This document shows, one piece after another, positions 55,402-63,475 of a stretch of 64,000 nt of DNA; within the stretch, counting starts at the first letter, position 1, and each line of letters starts with the position of its first letter. The stretch spans positions 1 through 64,000 of the forward strand of contig NZ_PSWS01000023.1 in assembly GCF_002932875.1 (NCBI RefSeq), given 5' to 3'. This DNA comes from Rathayibacter tritici (GTDB taxonomy: Bacteria > Actinomycetota > Actinomycetes > Actinomycetales > Microbacteriaceae). The notes under the pieces are model-generated. The model ran no database searches and was not told where the DNA came from. It saw only the letters and a program-made list of their open reading frames with translations. The translations under genes were made by a program, and so were the position numbers.

Positions 55402-56601
55402 ATGGATCAGCATCGTTTCGCCGACTCGCCCTTCGGGAGCCCGACTCAGGAACCAGGGAACAAGTGGGCGTTCACCTACTACCTGCCGAAGCATCTGCCC
55501 CGCGCCATGGATCTCTCCGCGGAGGTTGTGTCAGCCCTCTCGGAGGCTGACGCAGCCCTGGGCCATCTTCAGGGCCTCGGGATGCTCATCACCGATCCGG
55601 GGCAACTCATCGGGCCCTACCTGAGGAGGGAGGCCCTGGCGAGCTCCCGCATCGAGGGGACCCAGGCGTCCCTCTCGGACGTCTTCCAGTCCGAAATCGA
55701 TGAGGACTCGCGGAACGACGACACGGCCGAGGTCCACCGCTACCTCGAAGCGACGCACCAGGCGTACAAGCTGGCGAAGACCCTTCCCCTCACCCAGCGG
55801 CTGATCCTCGCCGTACACGCGACGCTCCTCACAGGAGTGCGAGGCGAGGAGAAGAACCCGGGCGAGTTCCGGACGTCCCCGGTCTGGGTCGGGCACGCCG
55901 GCGCAACGCCGGATATCGCGACCTTCGTTCCTCCACTGCCTGTCCACCTGGGTGATCTACTTGGCGACTGGGAGCGTTTCGTGAATGACGACGGACGGCA
56001 CCTTCCTGCCTTGATCCAAGCGGGCCTCATGCATTATCAGTTCGAGACGATCCACCCCTTTCTCGACGGCAACGGGCGGATCGGGCGTCTGCTCATCAAC
56101 CTGCTCCTCATGGAACGGAGGAGACTTCCCCAGCCCCTCCTGTACCTCTCCCACTTCTTCGAGACCCACCGCGAGGAGTACTACGAGCGCTTGCAGGCCG
56201 TCCGAGAGACCGGCGACGTGGAGGGCTGGCTGACGTTCTTCCTCGAAGCGGTCCGCGCACAGTCGGACGATGCGGTCGCACGTTCCCGGGAGCTCATCGG
56301 GATCCGCGAGCGCTACTACGAGGAAGCGATCAAGGAGAGGTCGAACCTGCCTCGACTCGTGGAGATCATCGTGCGCAATCCGTTCGTGACGGTCCGGCAT
56401 GTTCAAGCCCGTCTCGACATCACGAACCAGGGCGCCAGGAACCTCATCCGCAATGCCGAAGGCCGCGGATGGCTTCGATCTTTGGGTACTCATGGTCGCG
56501 GGGGTAAGGAGCACTGGTACTCTCCGGACATTTTCCGAGTGATGGAGTTGCCGATGGCGTACGACAACTCGGCCGTTCCTTACCGGATCGGCCGCTCGTG
56601 A
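55402..56601 (+). CDS. Fic family protein (class II, with inhibitory motif)
   Basis: 399 residues. The Fic motif HPFLDGNGRIGR is complete around residue 218, preceded by a Fic-N domain whose SSRIEGTQAS provides the [ST]xxxE[GN] inhibitory glutamate (S-R-I-E-G), so it is an auto-inhibited class II Fic enzyme. A C-terminal winged-helix region follows (about residues 322-365). Fic enzymes transfer AMP or other phosphate-containing groups to proteins. GTGA overlaps the next gene. Upstream lies a small inverted repeat (GAGTTGGA/TCCAACTC) that could be an operator. Confidence 0.92.
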   Translation: MDQHRFADSPFGSPTQEPGNKWAFTYYLPKHLPRAMDLSAEVVSALSEADAALGHLQGLGMLITDPGQLIGPYLRREALASSRIEGTQASLSDVFQSEIDEDSRNDDTAEVHRYLEATHQAYKLAKTLPLTQRLILAVHATLLTGVRGEEKNPGEFRTSPVWVGHAGATPDIATFVPPLPVHLGDLLGDWERFVNDDGRHLPALIQAGLMHYQFETIHPFLDGNGRIGRLLINLLLMERRRLPQPLLYLSHFFETHREEYYERLQAVRETGDVEGWLTFFLEAVRAQSDDAVARSRELIGIRERYYEEAIKERSNLPRLVEIIVRNPFVTVRHVQARLDITNQGARNLIRNAEGRGWLRSLGTHGRGGKEHWYSPDIFRVMELPMAYDNSAVPYRIGRS

Positions 56602-56822
56602 ACGCTGAGGACTCGACCGAGAACGTCCCGCTGGGCGGCGGGTCGATCCGGCTGGGGCAGTTCCTGAAGTTCGCGGGGATCCTCTCGGGCGGCGAGGCGA
56701 AGGAGGCGGTCGCCGAGGGGCTCGTGACGGTCAACGGCGAGGTCGATCTGCGCCGCGGCCGCCAGCTCGTGGTGGGCGACGTCGTCGGATTCGACCGGAA
56801 CCGCTTCCGCGTCGGCAAGTGA
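56598..56822 (+). CDS. S4 domain RNA-binding protein (YaaA/RqcP-like)
   Basis: 74 residues, GTG at 56598 overlapping the Fic stop. S4-type domain: IRLGQFLKFAGILSGGEAKE then GLVTVNGEVDLRRGRQLVVGD. Small S4 proteins of this kind bind tRNA/23S rRNA, for example in ribosome rescue or near dnaA as YaaA. Followed by a Rho-independent terminator. Confidence 0.88.
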   Translation: MNAEDSTENVPLGGGSIRLGQFLKFAGILSGGEAKEAVAEGLVTVNGEVDLRRGRQLVVGDVVGFDRNRFRVGK

Positions 56823-56925
56823 CGCGCGGGGCGCGCCCAGGCTCAGTGATGTCGCTTGGGTGGAGGCTGCGGCCAGCGCATGTTACAGTTTCTTCACACC
56901 CCCGGATGCTTCGGCTACCGGTCGC

Positions 56926-56955
56926 GAGGCCCCTTCAGCGGGGCCTCTGCTTTTT
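56926..56955 (+). terminator. Rho-independent terminator after the S4 gene
   Basis: Arms GAGGCCCC (56926-56933) and GGGGCCTC (56940-56947), loop TTCAGC-like, followed by a TTTTT run at 56951-56955 that touches the convergent NYN gene stop. Likely ends both transcripts. Confidence 0.85.
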
Positions 56956-57623
56956 CACCAGTGCTCCGGCTTTCGCACGGTTGATCCGTCAGGAAGAGAC
57001 ACGGCAACTGGCATCTGAGAATTTTCGAGATGATGAGTGCGAACGGTTTTCGCGAAGTCGGGGCCGCACGTCATCAGCGCTCGGCTGTTGGTGGGGTATG
57101 GGCTGATGAGCCCGACAATCTTGCCGGCCTCATGTTTCACGAGTCGCATTGGTTCGGTAAGGTCGGAGTCGTTCGAAATGACGACGAATGCTTCTGCCTC
57201 ATTCAAGTAGGCGTCACGCATCAGGTAAGTCGCGAGGTTGACGTCGGACCCCTTTTCCTCGCTTTTTATAACTTTAACTGTCCGGGGACGCGCGTCAGGG
57301 TCCGCCTGTGTCATACGAACGTGAGACGTGAAGAACTGACCTTCATGGATAGTTAGTCGAACGTTGGCAGACAGGGCTCGGAGGTACGCCTGCTGTCGTG
57401 ACGGGGCCTGAGGGTCATCGGGACGCGGCTTGATCCTCGCGGTGAAATATCGCACGCGAGTGACCTGATTCCTTGGCAGGAGGCTCTCGGCGAAGGTGAC
57501 CGGGTCGAGCCACTTGTACGGGGTTCGTTTTAATGCTCCGTAGTACAAGTTGAATCCGTCGATGTACACGATCGTTCTGTGTCCCAGGGTCTCGTGCTGG
57601 TGAGACGTGTCCGTAATGTTCAT
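56955..57623 (-). CDS. NYN domain (PIN-like) putative ribonuclease
   Basis: 222 residues. Starts GHRTIVYIDGFNLYYGALK, the N-terminal strand of NYN/PIN-like nucleases with the conserved Asp (YIDGFNLY), followed by KSEEKGSDVNLATYL and VVISNDSDLTEPMRLV, which carry further acidic metal-binding residues (D in GSDVN, NDSD). Predicted metal-dependent RNase. It is overlapped by four bases (ATGA) with the DUF5343 gene upstream, so the two form a module. It is composed of less biased codons than the flanking core genes. Confidence 0.85.
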   Translation of the reverse strand: MNITDTSHQHETLGHRTIVYIDGFNLYYGALKRTPYKWLDPVTFAESLLPRNQVTRVRYFTARIKPRPDDPQAPSRQQAYLRALSANVRLTIHEGQFFTSHVRMTQADPDARPRTVKVIKSEEKGSDVNLATYLMRDAYLNEAEAFVVISNDSDLTEPMRLVKHEAGKIVGLISPYPTNSRALMTCGPDFAKTVRTHHLENSQMPVAVSLPDGSTVRKPEHW

Positions 57624-58387
57624 GCCTCCTCCACGGGATCCGGTCTGTCTCCAACGTCTCGAGAGAGGGCAGACTCGGCTGATCGGTAGTTCTTCACTGC
57701 CCCGATCAACTCAAGGACGAAGTTCTGGTCGTAGGTATCAAGGTCGAAGAGGCTGACGTCATAGCTCAGCGTCACTTCCCCACCGGAGCGGAGCTCGACG
57801 CGCTGAAAGTGACCTCCGACCGAGGCGAGTGCTCGATTCTCGGCGGGCGGCGTCTGGACCGGTGTGGTGGGAGTCCTTCGTTTCGATACGCGGAGTGGGT
57901 GCGGCACTCCGGGAGCCCCTGAACCAGCTCGAGTGGTCGGAAAGTGTGGTGAAAGCGGGATGTCGGCCGCTCGTGCCGCGTGGAGGAAGAACGTAATCGC
58001 TTTGCGTCGTGTGTCGGAGGACGCGATCGACGGCCAGGACTCGGTGAAGGCCCTGCGGAGGTCTGCTTCCGTCCCGTTCTGCTCCGACAGGTCGAGCGCG
58101 GCCGAATAGTACTGCCCGACCAGGCGCCCGAACTTTGCCTTCCGCTCATCCGTCGGGGTTTGCACGAGGTCTATGAGATTCGACTGCACTGTTCCGTCCT
58201 CGCCCGTCAGACCGAACGAGGCCAGGGCCATGGAGAGGTTGGCCTGATCCGTACCCGACCTGGAGTTCATCAGCGACCTGTCGATGCGAGGAGGAAGCGG
58301 CTTGCTGGCCAGCTCGTCGATGAACGACCAAAACGTCTGGAATGACATGTATGGCGGTTTGAACTCGGCTGCGTCCATGTCAATCAC
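57620..58387 (-). CDS. DUF5343-like protein paired with NYN nuclease
   Basis: 255 residues. The N-terminal half reads PPYMSFQTFWSFIDELASKP and PPRIDRSLMNSRSGTDQANL, matching the DUF5343 family pattern (YM..F..LP.RID..L), with Thr/Pro-rich linker and a C-terminal strand region (about 185-240). No catalytic motif. Coupled to the NYN gene, and preceded by a promoter with repeated TGTGGCA elements. DUF5343 proteins occur near restriction/defence genes in other bacteria to my recollection; a role as DNA/RNA-binding partner of the nuclease is inference. Confidence 0.7.
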   Translation of the reverse strand: MIDMDAAEFKPPYMSFQTFWSFIDELASKPLPPRIDRSLMNSRSGTDQANLSMALASFGLTGEDGTVQSNLIDLVQTPTDERKAKFGRLVGQYYSAALDLSEQNGTEADLRRAFTESWPSIASSDTRRKAITFFLHAARAADIPLSPHFPTTRAGSGAPGVPHPLRVSKRRTPTTPVQTPPAENRALASVGGHFQRVELRSGGEVTLSYDVSLFDLDTYDQNFVLELIGAVKNYRSAESALSRDVGDRPDPVEEA

Positions 58388-58396
58388 CTCTTTCGT

Positions 58397-58489
58397 TGTG
58401 GCAAAGCCCGGTCCGGCCCGTCCAGTCTGCCACAGGGATCTGCCACAAGCGATAATCTGGCAGATTTTTCTCTTGCCTCAATGTGGCAG
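58397..58489 (-). promoter_or_regulatory. Promoter/operator of the DUF5343-NYN pair
   Basis: On the minus strand -35 TTGAGG (58476-58481) and -10 GATTAT (58452-58457), 18-base spacer. Four TGTGGCA/TGCCACA copies lie at 58397-58403, 58428-58434, 58441-58447 and 58482-58488, and a 13-bp palindrome AATCTGGCAGATT (58454-58466) covers the -10. This is a dense operator array, consistent with tight repression. Confidence 0.65.
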
Positions 58490-58858
58490 GCGGCATGGTA
58501 AGGGAATGAACATTGACGCCGGAGATTTTGTGGAGGCGACGACAGCGGGGGTGACCGGGTGATCGTGCGGTCTTTAGGCTGTGTGGTTCGCGGCCGGGAC
58601 TTCGAGGTCGTATGGGTGGCGACGCAAGATGAGTGGGGTCGGGCGAAGAGAGACGGAGACGATCCTGATGGGCTTCCGCGGCCAACAGATGCAGTGACAG
58701 CAGCGCTTCCATGATGAGTGCACCTTTCCGAAGGGGGCCCCAGCGTGCCTCGTGGGATCAGTGGTGAGACATCGCTCGGGGCGCCGGCGCGTCGGCGTAT
58801 TGAGCAGCGGCTCGGCGCACACTGGCTCCTGGACATCCCGGGACGATAGGAGACGCGC
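58490..58858. other. Intergenic before the LLM oxidoreductase, no clear gene
   Basis: 369 bases without a convincing gene. A mini-ORF of 18 codons (58506-58562, MNIDAGDFVEATTAGVTG) has a fair ribosome-binding site (AAGGGA) but no recognisable family; it could be a fragment of a lost gene. The oxidoreductase ribosome-binding site AGGAGA is at the right end. Confidence 0.4.
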
Positions 58859-59731
58859 ATGCAGCTCGGCATTCACTTCATGAACTTCACCCTCCCCGGA
58901 GGGAGCGCGGGGATCGCACCGATCCTCGGGAAGACCGCGCGGACGGCCGAGGAGGTCGGCTGCGCCTGGTTCACGCTGATGGACCACTACTTCCAGATGG
59001 AGCACTTCGCGACCAGCGAGGATCCGATGCTCGAGGGCTATACCTCGCTCGGCTTCGTCGCCGGGCAGACAGAGCGGATGCGGCTGGGGCTGCTGGTCAC
59101 CGGCGTGACCTACCGGCATCCGGGCCTGCTGGCGAAGATCGTCACCACCCTCGACGTGCTCTCCGGCGGGCGAGCGATGCTGGGTATCGGCGCGGCCTGG
59201 TACGAGCGCGAGCACCTCGGACTCGGTGTTCCGTACCCGCCGCTCAAGGAGCGGTTCGAGCGGCTGGAGGAGACACTGCGGATCTGCCGTCAGATGTGGA
59301 GCGAGGACGACGGGCCATTCGAGGGGACCCACTACCGGCTGGCGGAGACGCTGAACCACCCGGCGCCGATCCAGCAGCCGGGCCCGCCGATTCTGATCGG
59401 CGGCGGCGGGGAGCGGAAGACGCTGCGCCTCGTCGCCCAGTACGGCGATGCCTGCAACCTGTTCGGCACCGGCGCGGACGACGTGGCGCACAAGCTCGAT
59501 GTGCTGAAACGGCACTGCGACGAGCTCGACCGCGACTACGCGGCGATCACGAAGACCATCACCGGCGGTGGCGATCCCCTCCGCGACCCCGACGGCTTCG
59601 TGCGGGCGATGGAACAGTACGCGGGGCTCGGGATCGACCACGTGCAGCTCGCGCCGGCCGGACCTGACCCGGAGGCGTACGTCGCCCGCCTGGGCGAGGG
59701 AGTGATCGAGCGGGTCGCCGCGCTCGGCTGA
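58859..59731 (+). CDS. LLM class F420-dependent oxidoreductase
   Basis: 290 residues. Luciferase-like monooxygenase fold: starts QLGIHFMNFTLPGG, with AEEVGCAWFTLMDHYFQMEH, TGVTYRHPGLLAKIVTTLDV, GRAMLGIGAAWYEREH and PILIGGGGERKTLRLVAQY. Members use coenzyme F420 or FMN for hydride transfer; the substrate is not predictable. It stands alone with a good AGGAGA site. Confidence 0.9.
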   Translation: MQLGIHFMNFTLPGGSAGIAPILGKTARTAEEVGCAWFTLMDHYFQMEHFATSEDPMLEGYTSLGFVAGQTERMRLGLLVTGVTYRHPGLLAKIVTTLDVLSGGRAMLGIGAAWYEREHLGLGVPYPPLKERFERLEETLRICRQMWSEDDGPFEGTHYRLAETLNHPAPIQQPGPPILIGGGGERKTLRLVAQYGDACNLFGTGADDVAHKLDVLKRHCDELDRDYAAITKTITGGGDPLRDPDGFVRAMEQYAGLGIDHVQLAPAGPDPEAYVARLGEGVIERVAALG

Positions 59732-59831
59732 GCGCCCGCGGGCCCGTTCCGGCTCGTCGGCTGGTCCGAACCTTGCCATTCCGACCCGCCGTGCCGATCC
59801 TCCGTCCGCCCCTGTCCGCCAGCGGCGCGAA

Positions 59832-60545
59832 TCACAGGGTGATCACATTCTCCAGGAGGAGATGGGCGGTGACGCTGATCGACGCATGACGAGCGCGCGC
59901 CTTCGCGCGGAGCAGATCCCAGGCGGCGTCGATGTTGACCCCTCTGCGGTGAGCGATCATCCCCTTGGCCTGCTCGATGACAATGCGGGAGCCGAGTGCG
60001 TGCTGGAGCTGCTCGAGAGCCAGGGTGTTGATCCGGGTGGTCCGCTCGTGGACGAGAGCGATGGTGGCGACATCCGCGATGGCCTGCGCTGCCAAGACCT
60101 CGGACGCGTCGAGACCGCCCGCAGTGGCGCGGAAGATCCCGAGAGCTCCGATGGTTCTGCCGGCAAAGCGGAGGGGAATCGAGTGTGTCGATTGAAATCC
60201 GCATTCCTGGACGGCCTCTGCGACAAATGGCCATCGTGCGCCGATGTCCGCCGAACTGACTCCGGTGACGACGGCGCCGGTGCGGATCGTCTCTGCGAAG
60301 GGGCTGTCGTCCGAGGAGAATTGCAGCATCTCGATGAGGCACAGTCGTTCATCAGTCGAGGCGATCACGACGAGTTCGCCGTTCCCGTCCACCAGGACGA
60401 TACCTGCGTCATCGGCATCGAGGAGCGTGGAGCACCGGTCGACGAGGTCCTGCAGGAGGTCGACCGCGTCGAACGCGTCGACCAGTGTGGTGGTGACGGC
60501 GGTCAGGGTGTCCAAGAGCATCTGCTCACGGTCAAGGGCGGCCAT
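59832..60545 (-). CDS. GAF and ANTAR domain-containing regulator
   Basis: 237 residues. GAF sensor (about residues 10-160, with SPFAETIRTGAVV and STHSIPLRFAGRTIGALG) followed by a C-terminal ANTAR domain (about 178-232: LGSRIVIEQAKGMIAHRRGV, then AWDLLRAKARARH). ANTAR domains bind paired hairpins in mRNA leaders and prevent transcription termination. No target leader is evident nearby. Confidence 0.9.
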   Translation of the reverse strand: MAALDREQMLLDTLTAVTTTLVDAFDAVDLLQDLVDRCSTLLDADDAGIVLVDGNGELVVIASTDERLCLIEMLQFSSDDSPFAETIRTGAVVTGVSSADIGARWPFVAEAVQECGFQSTHSIPLRFAGRTIGALGIFRATAGGLDASEVLAAQAIADVATIALVHERTTRINTLALEQLQHALGSRIVIEQAKGMIAHRRGVNIDAAWDLLRAKARARHASISVTAHLLLENVITL

Positions 60546-60950
60546 TATCGAATCCTACGTCCGCTTCAGATCGATGAGTCGATGGAGAAGTCGAGCTTTC
60601 TGACGATAATCCGACCGGTGACTTCGCGGATGCCGACGTCGGTGGCGAAGGCGCACGCCCGCATGACGGCCAGGGCGTCGTTCGCTCGACGTCGGGGGCA
60701 TTTTCTCGTCCCGTCTTATCCCGACAGCATTTCCTCTGCATACTCGTCAGATGTCACCCGTCATCGCCGTCGGGTAGCGTCTCGTACGAGAAGTGACGAG
60801 TCGCATGGACGGTTCGCAGGACGGAGCGTTCCAGCATGGAGTACTGCCTCACGACCCGCAGTCGAGGCGTCACGAGGACGCCTGCGGCTTCCCGCGGTCT
60901 CGCCCGCGCCCGGCGCGCTCTGCACACCTCTCTGATCGGGAGTCGATCCC
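60546..60950. promoter_or_regulatory. Divergent intergenic between two ANTAR genes
   Basis: 405 bases between divergent regulators; no gene seen. A perfect 12-bp palindrome TCTCGTACGAGA lies at 60780-60791. GGGAG precedes the 60951 start. Promoters for both genes should be here, but no convincing -35/-10 pair was found. Confidence 0.45.
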
Positions 60951-61757
60951 ATGCACGATGAGTTCTCCGGAAGGATCGTTCCGATACCACCCGGCCTCGA
61001 TGCCCATCTGTCGGTGAAGGAGAGCGGCAGGATCTCGCGAGAGATCCATTCGCTCGAGGGGCGCGACGCGCACGGCTGGTTCGACTCGTGGGGCGCGAGC
61101 ATCCTTCCTCGCGGACCTCTCGCCATCCGGACCGAGGTCTTCGACGGGCCGGGGATGACCCTGGTCCGCATCTGGCACACGTCGGCGCAGATCATCCCCG
61201 TGCCGGACTCGCGCTCAACCGCACTGCTCCCTCTCGCGGGCCGACTGAGCGTCCTCACCGAGGACGGCCGTCAGATCGGGGATCTCACTCGCGGTCAGCT
61301 GGGACTCGCGGGGAGAGAAGCCGCCTATACCCTGCACGCCGCAGCTCCGGTGAGCTGGATGGGCCTGAAGCTGGAGGGGAGCGTCGGTGGCGGGGTGGTG
61401 GCGGATCGCGAAACCGTCGTGCTACGCGATCCCGACCAGCTGCCCCTGATCGCCATCTCGATGATCAACTCCCTGTTCTCCCATCCGGATTCGCTGCAAC
61501 CCGCGTCGCTGGTGCATCTGCGGAGTGCGCTGGTCGAAGTGCTGGGAAGCGCGGCGGTGAGTGCGCGGCAGCGTCAGGTGCACCAGGCGACGGGGTTCCT
61601 CGTCGGCCAGATCGGAGCCTCGCCGGCGGAGGCGATGCTCGTCATGCGCCTCTACGCGGTCCGCCACTCGTTCACCCTCACCGAGGTCGCATGCGAGGTC
61701 CTCGCTCAGCGTCTCGATCTCTCCGCCGCGTTGGGTCCTCACGGCTTCCGGTCCTGA
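60951..61757 (+). CDS. AraC-type sensor domain fused to a C-terminal ANTAR domain
   Basis: 268 residues. Residues 1-185 resemble the AraC_binding_2-like sensor half of AraC regulators (WHTSAQIIPVPDSRSTALLP, then LTRGQLGLAGREAAYTLHAA), but there is no AraC helix-turn-helix. Instead the C-terminus (about 205-260) fits ANTAR: QVHQATGFLVGQIGASPAEA, then MRLYAVRHSFTLTEVACEVL. This combination is unusual. It is divergent from the GAF-ANTAR gene, and a paralogue of the sensor half begins at 63476. Confidence 0.75.
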   Translation: MHDEFSGRIVPIPPGLDAHLSVKESGRISREIHSLEGRDAHGWFDSWGASILPRGPLAIRTEVFDGPGMTLVRIWHTSAQIIPVPDSRSTALLPLAGRLSVLTEDGRQIGDLTRGQLGLAGREAAYTLHAAAPVSWMGLKLEGSVGGGVVADRETVVLRDPDQLPLIAISMINSLFSHPDSLQPASLVHLRSALVEVLGSAAVSARQRQVHQATGFLVGQIGASPAEAMLVMRLYAVRHSFTLTEVACEVLAQRLDLSAALGPHGFRS

Positions 61758-61790
61758 CGAGTCGGAGGGCGGGCTGCGGGGAGTCCGGGC

Positions 61791-62210
61791 TCAGCTCGGG
61801 ATGTTCTCGTAGCCGCAGGTGATTCTGGTATCGCCCGCCGCCACGCTGTCCTCGGTCGGGCCGAAGGCGGTCACAGCGTCCAACCGTGCGGGGTCGGCGG
61901 CCGCCGCGCAGAGGGACTGCATGTCGGCCTGGACGCCGTCCGCCGTTGTCGCTGTGGTGTTAGGGAGAGCGAAGACAACGAAGTCGGAAGTACTGTCGCA
62001 GCCTGCGGGCACCCAGGTGTCGCCCTGGTGGGAGAAGCAGTCGCCGATCTCGACCGACGCGCTGACGGACTCCGTCGCCCCGTCACTGCGTGCTGCGGTG
62101 CAGCCGCTCAGAAGCAGGCCGACCACGATCAGGCCGAGCACACCTCCGGCACGCGGCGCTGAGCGCCGACCGTGCGTGGACGGGGCAGCGGAACGAGTAT
62201 TCGAGGTCAT
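61791..62210 (-). CDS. Putative lipoprotein with septum-formation-like domain
   Basis: 139 residues from the ATG at 62210 (MTSNTRSAAPS). A Arg-rich start is followed by hydrophobic GVLGLIVVGLLLSGC, a lipoprotein signal with lipobox LSGC. The mature part has GDCFSHQGDTWVPAGCDSTS, resembling the 'septum formation family' (DUF4190-associated) proteins of Actinobacteria, with paired cysteines likely forming disulfides. Function unknown. The longer in-frame start at 62399 is not supported. Confidence 0.7.
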   Translation of the reverse strand: MTSNTRSAAPSTHGRRSAPRAGGVLGLIVVGLLLSGCTAARSDGATESVSASVEIGDCFSHQGDTWVPAGCDSTSDFVVFALPNTTATTADGVQADMQSLCAAAADPARLDAVTAFGPTEDSVAAGDTRITCGYENIPS

Positions 62211-62513
62211 GGGGGCTCCAGTCAGTGTGACGTCGCGGCGAGACCGCTGCGAGCCGCGCGGGAGCGCGACCAGGACAGCGTCCCGCGCGTCGACACGAGC
62301 GCGCGTCACTCTTCCGATGCGTCGACCTGCCCCTTGCGGGTGACATCGTCGCGCCGGTCGAGGAGTCGCGGCGAGATCGAGGTTCGGCAGATCAGACAAG
62401 AGGAGAGGTGCCGATGCGCCGAACCTATGGAGTATCCGTGAGACGCGCGCACGTTAGCGATCACATCCCGCCAAGTATGGTCATTCGCAGCTTGCACCTG
62501 AGAATGTGTCGGA
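62211..62513. other. Intergenic, no gene seen
   Basis: 303 bases between the lipoprotein gene and the TetR-type gene, divergent. I see no gene, repeat or clear promoter. Confidence 0.4.
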
Positions 62514-62897
62514 ATGAACGACTCCACCACCACATTTCGGACGCCTCCGACGCAGGAGCGTGCGCAACAGACCGTCGACCGGATGCTGGACGCCACGCGG
62601 GCGCTTCTGCTGGAGAATCGGGGTGCCTGGCCGACGACCGCTGCCGTGGCGCAGCGCGCGGGTGTCTCGATCGGCATTCTCTACCGCTACTTTCGGGGCC
62701 AGCGCGACCTCGTCACCACCGTCCGTCGAGACGATCCGGTCGCCGTGACCCACACTGCGCTGCTCCGGGCGGCAGGGATCGCCGCGTCCGCTTCCGATCA
62801 GCGCAGCAAGCGGCAGGCCGTCGCCGCGCTGAACGATTTCATCGCGGCTCTCGGGGCCGAGCCGGACGCCGTGCGCAGCGCCGAGCTCTACGAGTAG
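62514..62897 (+). CDS. TetR-family regulator, short, probably truncated
   Basis: 127 residues. N-terminal TetR helix-turn-helix: TVDRMLDATRALLLENRGAW then TTAAVAQRAGVSIGILYRYF, the best-conserved part of the family. Typical TetR proteins are about 190-210 residues; this one stops at residue 127, within the ligand-binding domain (FIAALGAEPDAVRSAELYE). About 80 bases later another frame reads AGLIREAASAGPLVH, a common TetR C-terminal pattern, so a frameshift may have split the gene. Confidence 0.65.
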   Translation: MNDSTTTFRTPPTQERAQQTVDRMLDATRALLLENRGAWPTTAAVAQRAGVSIGILYRYFRGQRDLVTTVRRDDPVAVTHTALLRAAGIAASASDQRSKRQAVAALNDFIAALGAEPDAVRSAELYE

Positions 62898-63475
62898 GAG
62901 CCGGAACCCGAGCGGAGCTGACCCACGAGAGGCGACCGGAACGCCTCGGGGCTCTCCGCGGACGGTCGAGACGACCCGGCCGGCCTGATCCGCGAGGCCG
63001 CCTCCGCCGGACCCCTCGTGCACACGACCACTCGAGAGCGCGCTGTCGCTCCCGCCGGGGCCGTGCAGCGACTCGACCCGGGCCTTCTGTCGCCCGGCGC
63101 CGATGCGAGAGCGTCCGCACCGCGGCGGTAGTACGGATTGCGCCACGGCACCGAAGAGCGCGCCGCTGCGACCAATTTCTCTCCTTTGCGGCCCGTCTCT
63201 TCTCGCCTTCCCGAGAAAAACTCTGACGGGCAGGGGTGCCCTCCTTCTCCGCGCCATTCCGCGGATGACTCCAAGGAAGACCCCGACGATTCATCGACTA
63301 CTCCTCGAATCAGGCACACGAACCCGGTGATTGCCGCCGAAAGAGGCGGGCATTGCCGGATTCTGCATTTGACAGAGCAGAGTCGCCAGGGTGTAAGCAC
63401 ACTCATCACGGCACCTGCTCCACGCGGCTGCCGATCGCCTGTTGTCACTCGACACGATGAGGAGAGGACTTCTGC
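62898..63475. other. Gene-poor stretch with possible TetR C-terminal remnant
   Basis: 578 bases. The first part (to about 63132) has a frame reading LIREAASAGPLVHTTTRERA and stopping at a TAG, without start codon; possible remnant of the TetR gene. The rest contains only a small hairpin (GGGCA/TGCCC near 63229-63242) and the ribosome-binding site of the next gene. No other gene seen. Confidence 0.4.

Noticed and set aside
58506-58562. 18-codon ORF with AAGGGA site
   Set aside because: Too short and without family similarity; listed only as content of the intergenic stretch.
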